Assembly (NCBI GenBank): GCA_003284565.1
Contig: QBXO01000006.1
Coordinates: 1-64,000, forward strand
DNA: 64,000 bases
Direction of reading: 5' to 3'
Origin: SAR116 cluster bacterium AG-321-K23
GTDB lineage: Bacteria > Pseudomonadota > Alphaproteobacteria > Puniceispirillales > Marisalimonadaceae
A program made the translations under genes and the position numbers. Below the pieces are notes generated by a model that did not search any database, was not told the origin of the DNA, and saw only the letters and a list, made by a program, of their open reading frames with translations. Of the stretch, positions 54,374 through 62,841 are shown one piece after another. Position 1 is the first letter of the stretch. The number at the start of each line of letters is the position of its first letter.

Positions 54374-56131
54374 ATGGATGGCTTAAATAGAGAAATAAAT
54401 GATTTTGACTTAATTATTAAAAACGGCACCCTAGTCGATGGTACAGGTGCTAAGCCAAAATCCGGTGATATAGCTATTAAAAATGGTATAATAGCCGCAA
54501 TTGGTAATTTTACAGGCAAAGCTGATAAAGTGATTGATGCGACTAATTTCGTTGTAACCCCTGGCTTTATTGATATTCATACTCATTATGATGGCCAAGC
54601 AATTTGGGATAGCCAATTAAAACCTTCGTCAATTCATGGTGTTACTACAGTTGTTATGGGTAATTGTGGAGTTGGCTTTGCTCCTTGTAAACCAGAAGAT
54701 AGAGTTAAGTTAGTAGAACTTATGGAGGGCGTTGAAGATATTCCTGCTCCAGTAATGCATGAAGGTTTAAACTGGCAGTGGGAAACTTTTGAGGAATATA
54801 TCAAGGCTCTTGAAAAAAACAAATTAGACATAGATATATGTGCACTTTTACCACATGCGGCATTAAGAGTTTATGTGATGGGTGAAAGAGCAATCAAGCA
54901 TGAAGTTGCAACAAAAGAAGATATGCAAATAATGAGAAAGCTTGCAAAAGAGGCTGTTGAGGCTGGTGCATTTGGTTTTTCAACATCACGTACAATTAGT
55001 CACAAAAGTTTAAAAGGAGAATATACTCCAACCTTAAGAGCTCACGAAGATGAATTAACAGCTATCGCAATGGGTTTATCAGATGCAGGATCTGGATTTA
55101 TAGAAATAGTTTCAGATTGGAATGAACCTGATCCTGAAACAGAATTTGAAGTTCTAAAAAGAATTGTTAAAAGATCTGGGAGACCACTTGTCTTTAGTTG
55201 TACACAAAGACATGATAGACCTCATTTCTGGGAAGATCTTATGGCAATGGCTAGACAAGCACAGAAAGAAGGATTGCCTATTAGGCCGGTTGTCACTCCA
55301 AGACCTATTGGTTTATTATTAGGATTAAATGGAAGTCAAAACCCATTTTCTGGAACAGACACTTACAAATCTATTTCAGATTTACCATTAGATCGACGTG
55401 TAATTGAAATGAAGAAAAATGAAATAAAAAAGAAAATTTTATCTGAAGATCCAATCAAGGGCAGTACTTTCCCACTAATAAATAGAATTGGATATACTAA
55501 AATGTATAGATTTGGCTCACCACCTAATTACAATCCTAAACCAGAAGAGTCCATTGAAGCAATGGCAAAAGAAAAAGCTATGACGGCGGCTGAATTAGCT
55601 TACGAAATTCTGATAGAAAATGATGGTAATAACTTTATTTATGCTCCATTGGTAAATTATGCAGATCATACATTTAGTGTTTGTAAAAAAATGCTTGATG
55701 ACAAAAACGCAATAATGGGGCTGGGTGACGGTGGAGCTCATGTTGGCTTCATTTTAGATGCAGGATATCCAACATGGCTTATATCATATTGGTCAGTTAA
55801 GAAAAAAGCGTTTTCTATGGAGGAAACAGTTAGAAGGTTAACTTCAGACACAGCAAATGCAGCAGGTTTGAATGATAGAGGTCTCTTAAAAGTTGGTTTA
55901 AAAGCTGATATCAATATAATTGATTGGGAAAATGTAGGTTCTTCTGATCCATTTATGACACAGGATTTGCCAGCAGGGGGAAAAAGATTAATGCAGCATA
56001 CTCAAGGCTATGTAACTACACTTGTATCAGGTAAGGTCACTTACGAAAATGGAAAATTTACTAAAGAGAGACCTGGTACTATTGTCAAGTCAGTCAAGGA
56101 TGAAGAAAAGATATTAGAATTTACAAATTAA
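54374..56131 (+). CDS. D-aminoacylase / N-acyl-D-amino-acid deacylase family amidohydrolase
   Basis: Amidohydrolase of 585 residues. The metal motif is GFIDIHTHYDGQAIWDSQLK, with GNCGVGFAPCKPEDR after it, a middle STSRTISHK segment, FSCTQRHDRPHFW and late GDGGAHVGFILDAG with the catalytic Asp. Cys in GNCGVGFAP is a zinc ligand in D-aminoacylases. The length is above the 480 residues of classical enzymes but normal for this marine-type branch. Substrates may be N-acyl-D-amino acids, hydantoin-like rings or lactams. Confidence 0.92.
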   Translation: MDGLNREINDFDLIIKNGTLVDGTGAKPKSGDIAIKNGIIAAIGNFTGKADKVIDATNFVVTPGFIDIHTHYDGQAIWDSQLKPSSIHGVTTVVMGNCGVGFAPCKPEDRVKLVELMEGVEDIPAPVMHEGLNWQWETFEEYIKALEKNKLDIDICALLPHAALRVYVMGERAIKHEVATKEDMQIMRKLAKEAVEAGAFGFSTSRTISHKSLKGEYTPTLRAHEDELTAIAMGLSDAGSGFIEIVSDWNEPDPETEFEVLKRIVKRSGRPLVFSCTQRHDRPHFWEDLMAMARQAQKEGLPIRPVVTPRPIGLLLGLNGSQNPFSGTDTYKSISDLPLDRRVIEMKKNEIKKKILSEDPIKGSTFPLINRIGYTKMYRFGSPPNYNPKPEESIEAMAKEKAMTAAELAYEILIENDGNNFIYAPLVNYADHTFSVCKKMLDDKNAIMGLGDGGAHVGFILDAGYPTWLISYWSVKKKAFSMEETVRRLTSDTANAAGLNDRGLLKVGLKADINIIDWENVGSSDPFMTQDLPAGGKRLMQHTQGYVTTLVSGKVTYENGKFTKERPGTIVKSVKDEEKILEFTN

Positions 56132-56147
56132 TCTTGAAAGATGGATT

Positions 56148-57545
56148 TTGAGTAAATTAAGTTTATCAGACAGCTTAACCGAATTACCCTTTAATAAAAT
56201 TTTTTTCAAATTAGCAGTCCCTAATATTTGCGGTACATCTTTTGCTGCTTCTACAGTAATATTTGACCTTTGGTATATTGGTAAAATTGGAATTTCTGAA
56301 TTAGCAGGAGTTGCGTATATTTTCCCAATTTACATGTTAACAAGTATGCTTTCCAATGGTGCATTCGGAGGAGCTGTAAGTGGGGCTACTGCTAGAGCAT
56401 TTGGTAGCAAAAACATTACTCAAGCTGAATGTATATTTAGGTCAGCAATTTTAATTGCTTTTTTGGGAGCAATAATAATGATGTTTCTATTTTTTTCTTT
56501 TTCAGAAATATTTTTAATTTATTTCAATGTTGATAAACAAGTCAGCATTGCTGCAATTACTTATGGAGATATTTTGTTAAAAGGTATTTTTTTAATTTGG
56601 TTATTTAATATTATTATTGCCATAACGAGAGGATCAGGAAACACAACTATTGCAGCTGTTAGTTGGTTAATTGTTTTATTTTTTCATATTTTATTTGCAA
56701 CTTTAAATTTTAATTTTGATGAAGGAAATATTCTTTTAACAAACAACGTCTCTTTTTTAAATGAGATGTTTGTATTTACGTCTATAGAATGGTCAGCAAT
56801 TTCGTTGTTGACAGGATATTTAGCTGGAATAATTTTTATTTTAGGTTTTTATTTCTTTGGAAGTCATTCATATTCGTTTAATTTTCAAGATATTTTAAAA
56901 TTAAGAGGTTTTTACAAGCTAATCAAATCTGGATCATTAGCAAGTTGTCAGTCATTGATGACAATATCTTTAGCATTATTTTGTACAACAATTATTGGTA
57001 TGTTTGGACCCAAGTGGGCTGCTGGATTTGGAATTGCCATAAGATTGGAATTGCTACTAATTCCGATAATTTTTGGTATTGGAGGAGCTTTGATAGCAAT
57101 AGTTGGAGCAAATGTAGGTGCAAATAAATTTAAAAGAGCAGTACATATGACTTGGAAAGGTACTGCTTTTTCTATTTTGATAGTTGGAATAATAGGATTA
57201 TTCTTTTCAATATATCCAGATTTGTGGTCAGGTCTTTTCACTAGTGATTTACAAACAAAAGAAACTACGAAAACTTATTTAAATTTAGTGGCACCATTTT
57301 ATGCTTTTTTCGCTCTTGGCCTTGGTCTTTATTTTGTTTGTCAGGGATTTAACACTTTGTTTTGGCCAGTGGTAGGTACTTTTTTAAGATTGACTTTTGT
57401 TGTAATCATAACCTTAATCCTCTTGTATAATAATTTAGCTAGTCCTTATTTATTATTTGTTACGATGTCTACTGGATTAATAATCTATGGTTTATTTATA
57501 AGTTTAAGCTTACACTTTGGACCTTGGAAGTTATATTATAAATAG
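56148..57545 (+). CDS. MATE family efflux transporter
   Basis: Twelve-helix exporter of 465 residues in two halves, with the MATE pattern LAVPNICGTSFAASTVIFDL, GAFGGAVSGATARAFGSKN, AITRGSGNTTIAAVSWLIV and the second half FGIAIRLELLLIPIIFGIGG, IVGANVGANKFKRA. The start is TTG at 56148 with GAAAGATGGA before it; an ATG seven bases upstream is closed by a stop at once. It follows the amidohydrolase by 16 bases. It may export a drug or metabolite with sodium or proton antiport. Confidence 0.9.
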   Translation: MSKLSLSDSLTELPFNKIFFKLAVPNICGTSFAASTVIFDLWYIGKIGISELAGVAYIFPIYMLTSMLSNGAFGGAVSGATARAFGSKNITQAECIFRSAILIAFLGAIIMMFLFFSFSEIFLIYFNVDKQVSIAAITYGDILLKGIFLIWLFNIIIAITRGSGNTTIAAVSWLIVLFFHILFATLNFNFDEGNILLTNNVSFLNEMFVFTSIEWSAISLLTGYLAGIIFILGFYFFGSHSYSFNFQDILKLRGFYKLIKSGSLASCQSLMTISLALFCTTIIGMFGPKWAAGFGIAIRLELLLIPIIFGIGGALIAIVGANVGANKFKRAVHMTWKGTAFSILIVGIIGLFFSIYPDLWSGLFTSDLQTKETTKTYLNLVAPFYAFFALGLGLYFVCQGFNTLFWPVVGTFLRLTFVVIITLILLYNNLASPYLLFVTMSTGLIIYGLFISLSLHFGPWKLYYK

Positions 57546-57562
57546 AATTAATCTTTAAGATT

Positions 57563-58612
57563 TTAAGGTATAATTACACCTTTACCATCTGATTGTTTGT
57601 CAAATAATTTATAGGCGTCTTCGGCTTGATTAAGCGACCACTTGTGAGTAAATAATTTGTCTACGTCAAGTTTTTTTTCTGCGACAAAGTCTGCACATTC
57701 GGCTTGTCCATGTTTTGAAAATGTCCAACTTCCTATAAGTGTAACTTGTCTTCTTAAAAGATCATTACTAACATCTAAAGTGACATCTCCACCTTCACCT
57801 ACAAAGCATGCTTTACCCCATGTTTTAACACACTTTACTGCTAATGATCGTGCTTCTGGTGAAGATGATGCCTCTAATGTTGCATCAACTCCAACACCTT
57901 TTGTCAGATCTTTGATTTCTTCTAATAAGTCATTACTTTCGAGCGGATTTATGAGGATGTTGGCTCCAAATTCAAGAGATCTCTCTAACCTTTGTTTATT
58001 TATATCTATTGCGATAACTTTAGATCCCATCTTATTGGCTAACATTACAGCTGATAATCCAACGGGTCCCATACCAAAAATTGCAATAGTTTGACTCGCT
58101 TTTAAATTTAATCTTTCTAGAGCCCCCCACGCTGTCCCAGTTCCACATGATATTGCAGCGCCAGCAACAAATGATATATCATCTCTTAAAGTAACTAATG
58201 TGCTAGCAGGACACTTCATATATTTAGCATGGGCGCCATGTCCAGTGACTCCGAAAACGGCTTTAACTCCTTCAATACAAAGTTGCTGCCATCCTGTGGA
58301 GCAATGTGAACAATTCCCACAGCCCTCATAATGATGTTGCATTACAGGAGTATCTAAACGAAAATCATTCTTTGAGATGTTAGAGCCTATTTCTACAATT
58401 GTTCCACATGGTTCATGTCCAGCAATAACTGGTTTGTCGTCTCCTCCAAGTCCTAGAGATGATGGTCCACTATTTGCTCTGTAGAACTTGAGATCACTTC
58501 CACACATTCCTGATGCCTTGATCTCAATAATCACATCATTTGGACCCGGTGTAGGGTCCTCAAAATCTTGAATTTCTAAATTCTTATCTCCTAAAAAAAC
58601 TACACCTTTCAT
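57563..58612 (-). CDS. zinc-dependent alcohol dehydrogenase family protein
   Basis: Medium-chain dehydrogenase of 349 residues. Catalytic zinc ligands are in MCGSDLKFYR (Cys), AGHEPCGTIVEIG (His-Glu), and structural zinc in GCGNCSHCSTGWQQLC (four Cys). Cofactor motif IFGMGPVGLSAVMLANKMG with DINKQRLE suggests NAD. It resembles threonine or sorbitol dehydrogenase-like enzymes. It follows the frame-broken cytochrome by 23 bases and converges with the MATE gene. Confidence 0.92.
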   Translation of the reverse strand: MKGVVFLGDKNLEIQDFEDPTPGPNDVIIEIKASGMCGSDLKFYRANSGPSSLGLGGDDKPVIAGHEPCGTIVEIGSNISKNDFRLDTPVMQHHYEGCGNCSHCSTGWQQLCIEGVKAVFGVTGHGAHAKYMKCPASTLVTLRDDISFVAGAAISCGTGTAWGALERLNLKASQTIAIFGMGPVGLSAVMLANKMGSKVIAIDINKQRLERSLEFGANILINPLESNDLLEEIKDLTKGVGVDATLEASSSPEARSLAVKCVKTWGKACFVGEGGDVTLDVSNDLLRRQVTLIGSWTFSKHGQAECADFVAEKKLDVDKLFTHKWSLNQAEDAYKLFDKQSDGKGVIIP

Positions 58613-58635
58613 AATATTATACCTTTAAATAAAAT

Positions 58636-59084
58636 TTAATTTCTAAACTTTTGATGGCATCCTTTACATGTTCTAGCAAGACCTCGGAAAGCAACCACTG
58701 TCTTGTCTAAGTTTTTTTCTTTAGAGTTATCAACTAATTTTAAAGAAGCTAACTCAAAATTATTAACTGCTTTTTTAAAACCTTCTGGATCTAACCAGAT
58801 ATCTCCAGAGGCTTCAGAAGGGGCTACGTCACTGCCTTTTGGGAAATAATTTATCATTTCTTTACTCCACTTTAAAAGGATAATCCCTGATTTTCCTATT
58901 GTTTCAAAATCTTCGTTCTGAATAGACCTGTGAATAGTTTGCATCATTTTTTTGCTCATCTAAATTTGTCCATTCTTTCTTTAATTACTCCTGTAGCACC
59001 CTCATGAGCAAGTAGAGGCGTTATAAAAACAAAGCTATTTATTAATAAGAAGCTTATATAATTTATTAGATTTTTTATTGCCAT
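58636..59084 (-). pseudogene. cytochrome c' (class II c-type), frame-broken
   Basis: A class II cytochrome c read in two frames. The first part, ATG at 59084 with AGAGG before it, encodes a signal peptide (INYISFLLINSFVFITPLLA) and the mature start HEGATGVIKERMDKFR, then stops at TGA (58958-58956). The second part starts with ATG at 58959, overlapping the stop as ATGA, and gives 107 residues with KGSDVAPSEASGDIWLDPEG and the heme site CKGCHQKF at the end. The family joins both parts in one chain, so one base is missing near 58957 (or inserted elsewhere). As it stands, the heme part has no export signal. It may be a real mutation, a sequencing error or -1 frameshifting. Confidence 0.85.
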
Positions 59085-59156
59085 GTTAAACCTCTTTTAA
59101 GCTGATTAATTAAATAGTATACAGTTATAGCATAAATTAATTAAGAGTTCTTTTCA

Positions 59157-60359
59157 TTGAAAAAGAGTAAAAAAACAAAGATAGAAAATTTAGATATCTT
59201 TCTATCCTTTCTATTATTAGGCCTAACCTCTTTTGGAGGACCAATTGCACATATTGGTTATTTTCGAAACTTTTTTGTAAAAGAAAAAAAATGGTTAGAT
59301 GAAAAGCTTTATGCTGATTTTGTTTCTCTTTGTAACTTTTTACCAGGTCCTTCTTCTAGTCAGGTTGGTATATCTATTGGCTATTATTTCAAAGGTATAA
59401 AAGGAGCAATTTTAGCGTGGGTAGGTTTTACGACGCCTTCAGTAATAATTCTCATGTTATTTGGTTACACAATTTTAAATTATGATAGCTCAATTCCTCA
59501 AGGTGTGCTCCAAGGCTTGAAAGCTATTGTTGTCGTAATCGTGTTTCAGGCAATATTAGGGATGAGTAAAAATTTATTAAAAGACAATTTTGGGTATATA
59601 ATTACATTTTTCACAGCACTGTTTTTAATAATTTTTCCATCATCATTTAATCAATTAATGTGTTTGATCATGAGTGGTCTAATTGGAGGATTTGTTTATA
59701 AAGAACAAAAAAGAAAAGAAAAAAACAAAAAGTTTTTTATTGACATAAGTTTTTGGAATTTTTTTCCATTAATTTTATTTTTTGTTTTTTTATTTATTCT
59801 ACCAATAATCACTGAGATTTTTAACTTTAATCTATTAAACTTAGCTAATAGTTTTTTTAAAGTTGGTTCCATAGTTTTTGGAGGAGGCCATGTTGTCTTA
59901 CCATTATTAAAAGAAGAATTTGTTGCTAGTGGAATGATTGAAAATGATCTATTTTTAGCAGGATATGGTGCGTCACAGGCGATACCAGGCCCTTTATTTG
60001 CATTTTCATCCTATCTAGGAATTTTCTTAAGAAGTGAATTCAATATTTTGTTTACAAGTTTATTTTGTTTGTTTTTCATTTTCCTGCCTTCATTTCTTTT
60101 ACTTATTGGCACTTTGTCTATATGGAATGAATTAAGAAAATTTAACTTAATTACTAATGTTTTTAAAGGCTTTAACGCTAGTGTCATAGGATTATTGATT
60201 GCGGCATTATATGATCCTATCATCATTTCTAGTCTAAAAAGTTATTATGATTTTGCTCTTATTTTAATTTCTTTTGTAGTTCTATTTTTTACTAAAATAC
60301 CACAATGGGCGGCTGTGTTCCTTATTTCATTTTGTGGTTGGATATTTACATATATTTAA
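59157..60359 (+). CDS. chrA: chromate transporter (CHR family, two-domain)
   Basis: Membrane protein of 400 residues with two CHR halves. Half 1 has LGLTSFGGPIAHIGYFRNFF and SLCNFLPGPSSSQVGISIGY; half 2 FKVGSIVFGGGHVVLPLLKE and GYGASQAIPGPLFAFSSYLG. The FGG and PGP motifs are family marks. Two-domain proteins export chromate, though related marine proteins may carry other oxyanions such as sulfate. The TTG start at 59157 has a weak AAGAG. It runs divergent from the cytochrome gene. Confidence 0.92.
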   Translation: MKKSKKTKIENLDIFLSFLLLGLTSFGGPIAHIGYFRNFFVKEKKWLDEKLYADFVSLCNFLPGPSSSQVGISIGYYFKGIKGAILAWVGFTTPSVIILMLFGYTILNYDSSIPQGVLQGLKAIVVVIVFQAILGMSKNLLKDNFGYIITFFTALFLIIFPSSFNQLMCLIMSGLIGGFVYKEQKRKEKNKKFFIDISFWNFFPLILFFVFLFILPIITEIFNFNLLNLANSFFKVGSIVFGGGHVVLPLLKEEFVASGMIENDLFLAGYGASQAIPGPLFAFSSYLGIFLRSEFNILFTSLFCLFFIFLPSFLLLIGTLSIWNELRKFNLITNVFKGFNASVIGLLIAALYDPIIISSLKSYYDFALILISFVVLFFTKIPQWAAVFLISFCGWIFTYI

Positions 60360-60360
60360 T

Positions 60361-60852
60361 TTAATCTTCAATTTGAATTATATCATCACCTTTTCTAATT
60401 ATACCACCTTTAACTATTGAGCAATTTAGGCCGGATCTATTGTATAATGGAAGAACGAGTGGTTTTTTAAGAAGATCAGCAAGATATTTACATGGAAAGT
60501 TAAGCCTTCCTCCAAATAAAATAACATCACCAACTTTAAACTTTTTACCAACTAGATAATTAAGTGGAACACCAGAAGTTGTTAAATTTCTTCTATGTTC
60601 TATTGGTTTCAATATAATGGGTTTTTCTTGAAGGGGTGGTTGATTAGCTGCCAATGCTTCTAGAACCTCATTTTCTATTAAAGTTACATCTCTTATGTCA
60701 GGTATTGGTGAATATGTACCTGTTTGGTTATAATAACGATCATTTATAATACCTTTGCCTTCAACTAATTCTGCTTCTTGTAATTCTACCATATCAATGG
60801 AAGCTTTTGGGGCAATATGTATATGCAATAGGGTCCCACTTTCCCATCTCAT
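60361..60852 (-). CDS. MOSC domain-containing protein
   Basis: A 163-residue single-domain MOSC protein, the sulfur-carrier domain of molybdenum cofactor sulfurases. It has LVEGKGIINDRYYNQTG, RDVTLIENEVLEAL, EHRRNLTTSGVPLNYLVGKK and the conserved Cys in LNFPCKYLADLL. Small free-standing MOSC proteins may pass sulfur to metal-sulfur clusters. It converges with chrA with one base between them. The neighbour may be linked to sulfur relays such as the sulfurtransferase 2 kb away, but this is position only. Confidence 0.9.
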   Translation of the reverse strand: MRWESGTLLHIHIAPKASIDMVELQEAELVEGKGIINDRYYNQTGTYSPIPDIRDVTLIENEVLEALAANQPPLQEKPIILKPIEHRRNLTTSGVPLNYLVGKKFKVGDVILFGGRLNFPCKYLADLLKKPLVLPLYNRSGLNCSIVKGGIIRKGDDIIQIED

Positions 60853-60914
60853 AAAAAACTCCTATTAATTATTTAAGACATTCTAAATAAATTTTGGAAT
60901 TTATAAAATAAATT

Positions 60915-60942
60915 TTGACAAATTACTTAAATAATTTAATAG
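60915..60942 (+). promoter_or_regulatory. weak candidate promoter of the 135-residue membrane protein
   Basis: Perfect TTGACA followed by 16 bases and TAATAG, a poor (3/6) -10. It lies 30 bases before the gene start. In such AT-rich sequence a -10 match is easily found, so only the -35 gives support. Confidence 0.3.
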
Positions 60943-60973
60943 AAAATTATTATATCATTTTAAGGTGAACTTA

Positions 60974-61381
60974 ATGGAAGACAAAAATATTAGTATAATT
61001 GCTGACCAGACAAATGACTCTAACTCTCCTTTAACTGGAAGTTCTATGACAAAAGCTGGTAGATTAGCAATGGAATTATCACACGAGAAAAAAAGACTAA
61101 AACAAGAACTAGAAGAGCTTCAGACGGAGTATGATGAAATTAAACCTACAACCCCAACGGGTACAACTGATTGGTATGTTAAATGGATTTCTATGCTTTT
61201 AGCGGTTGCTGGTATTTTTTTAATAAGTGCTTCTTATACACTTTATGGGCAGTTGGCTTATGTGGTAAGTTGTATTGGTTGGATTTATGTGGGTATGCAA
61301 TGGGGAGACAGGGCTATAATGATTGGCTCATCTGTAAGTTGTACTGCAATAGCTATGAATTTAGTTAATACACTCACTTAA
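60974..61381 (+). CDS. small coiled-coil membrane protein of unknown function
   Basis: Not recognised. The 135-residue product has a polar N-terminus, a predicted coiled coil at about residues 27-52 (SHEKKRLKQELEELQTEYDE), then three hydrophobic segments (WYVKWISMLLAVAGIFLISA, YGQLAYVVSCIGWIYVGMQW and a final IMIGSSVSCTAIAMNLVNT). The membrane part recalls small three-helix proteins common in marine bacteria and phages, by pattern only. A GTG at 60965 is possible, but the ATG at 60974 with AAGGTG before it is preferred. Confidence 0.75.
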   Translation: MEDKNISIIADQTNDSNSPLTGSSMTKAGRLAMELSHEKKRLKQELEELQTEYDEIKPTTPTGTTDWYVKWISMLLAVAGIFLISASYTLYGQLAYVVSCIGWIYVGMQWGDRAIMIGSSVSCTAIAMNLVNTLT

Positions 61382-61383
61382 AC

Positions 61384-61587
61384 TTAATCTTTTCTCTTTG
61401 TTTTGAAAAAGAAGCTTTTTAAAGAAAATTGAGCAATGTTATTATTTTTATTGAGATAACTTATTATTAAAATTGTGAATAAAATTATTACTATAGCAGT
61501 TGCAAAATTATTTAATCGTCCCTCATTTATTAAGTGTGCTAACGCAAACGGAAGTAAGAAACATAATATTAAAATGAAAAATTTCAT
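61384..61587 (-). CDS. 67-residue two-helix membrane protein
   Basis: Not recognised. The first segment FFILILCFLLPFALAHLINE could be a signal or membrane helix; the second, FATAIVIILFTILIISYLNK, is a membrane helix, and the tail is basic (SFFFKTKRKD). It converges with the preceding gene, with two bases between stops. The ATG has AGG right before it but no ideal Shine-Dalgarno. Both strands are AT-rich here, so some doubt remains that it is a gene. Confidence 0.55.
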   Translation of the reverse strand: MKFFILILCFLLPFALAHLINEGRLNNFATAIVIILFTILIISYLNKNNNIAQFSLKSFFFKTKRKD

Positions 61588-61629
61588 CCTGTAATAATAG
61601 TATTTTTTTAAAAAGAAAAAAACTTTTGA

Positions 61630-62136
61630 TTACGTATCGGATTTACATCTGAAAATATCAGCAGTTACCCTTGATAGTAGATTAGTTTGTTTCATGAATG
61701 CATAACGCACTTTTAAACTATTTTTTATATCAATTTCTTTATTAGCGTAAATAATTTCTTTATTTTCGGCTAAATTATAAATTCCAATAGCATTGCCACC
61801 CATAGTAGCGGCTCTTTTTCTAAGTTCGTACATTAAGTCATCATAGTTCAAACTACCAAGCACACTAACTCTAATAACACTAATACAATTAGGATCACCT
61901 TTTAGAAACTTACTAGAAGAAAAATCAATATTTTCAAATCTATTAGTTTTGTTTATGTCTTTATTTGATAAGGAAACATTAGGCTTGTTAACATTTCTAA
62001 CGGTATTAAGTTCATCAATTACTTCAACTTGGTTTGGAATTTTTACAATACTTTGACCATAATTACTTATGATTGATGTTTCACGAAAACATCCAGACAA
62101 AAAAATGAACAATAGTATTAAAAAAAATATTTTCAT
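61630..62136 (-). CDS. predicted lipoprotein, RcsF/DUF4156-like core
   Basis: A 168-residue lipoprotein. The signal KIFFLILLFIFLSGCF ends in the lipobox LSGC, so Cys-17 or nearby is lipidated. A TTG at 62151 would add five residues; the ATG at 62136 suits a signal peptide better. The C-terminal part, DPNCISVIRVSVLGS, YDDLMYELRKRAATMGGNAI and FRCKS, resembles the small fold seen in RcsF and DUF4156, where a pair of Cys forms a disulfide and A-x3-GGNA is typical. Two Cys near residues 92 and 163 would fit. The function is not known. Confidence 0.7.
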   Translation of the reverse strand: MKIFFLILLFIFLSGCFRETSIISNYGQSIVKIPNQVEVIDELNTVRNVNKPNVSLSNKDINKTNRFENIDFSSSKFLKGDPNCISVIRVSVLGSLNYDDLMYELRKRAATMGGNAIGIYNLAENKEIIYANKEIDIKNSLKVRYAFMKQTNLLSRVTADIFRCKSDT

Positions 62137-62256
62137 TATTAACAATTCCAAAATTGTACACTTTATGAATACGTCTTATAAATTAGAATATTTAATATTT
62201 TTCGAAAATAATTAAATCATATTTATAATAACAAAAACTTTTCATTAATGAAAAAA

Positions 62257-62841
62257 CTAATTTGTCATAAATACGTCATAGCGTATAGTTTTTCCTAAAA
62301 TCTGGTGAGAGCATTTTCTAATCTCTCTAATTGGAACGGCATATCTAGGTTGTTTGAGAACTACCCTATTCTTTGCGCAATTTAAAGCAATCTTTAAAAG
62401 TTCAACATAATCAGAATCAGGGCCTACAATCTCTCTAACTAATCTCATATTATTCTTAACAAGAGCTGTTTTCTTTCTATCTTTATACATAGTATCGATC
62501 ATAACAACTTCAGGAGACAACTTTACTAATATATCCTTAGAATCTCCAAATAATAATTCCATCCTATTTATTATTCTCTCAATTTCACCACCAAATGATG
62601 TTGCTTCATTGATACCATTTTGGAGTATTTCATACATTTCTTTTGATCGTTCAATTAACGTTACTTTAGCTCCAAGAGAGGCAAGAATAAATGCGTCGTA
62701 TCCTAGTCCAGCTGTTGCATCTACTATATTTCTATTTTTATTAGATTTCATACCAACAGCTTTAGCAAGGTTTTGCCCTCTACCTTTGCCGTATTTTAAT
62801 CTATGTAAAATTGGGCCTTCAACAAAAGAACATTTTAAAAT
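62257..62841 (-). CDS. rsmJ: 16S rRNA (guanine-1516-N2)-methyltransferase RsmJ, unusual start
   Basis: Methylates G1516 of 16S rRNA. The ATG at 62751 cuts off conserved RsmJ sequence: in the same frame upstream lies FVEGPILHRLKYGKGRGQ then NLAKAVGM, matching [20 protein letters not shown] in E. coli. The frame is open back to the TAA of the preceding sulfurtransferase gene (same frame) and holds no ATG, GTG or TTG before 62751, so an ATT at 62841 with GGAG ten bases before is the likely start. The 194-residue chain lacks the N-terminal 55 residues of E. coli RsmJ, and the catalytic-region DPMFP reads DTMYK. DATAGLGYDAFILASLGAKV is motif I. Confidence 0.8.
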   Translation of the reverse strand: MLKCSFVEGPILHRLKYGKGRGQNLAKAVGMKSNKNRNIVDATAGLGYDAFILASLGAKVTLIERSKEMYEILQNGINEATSFGGEIERIINRMELLFGDSKDILVKLSPEVVMIDTMYKDRKKTALVKNNMRLVREIVGPDSDYVELLKIALNCAKNRVVLKQPRYAVPIREIRKCSHQILGKTIRYDVFMTN

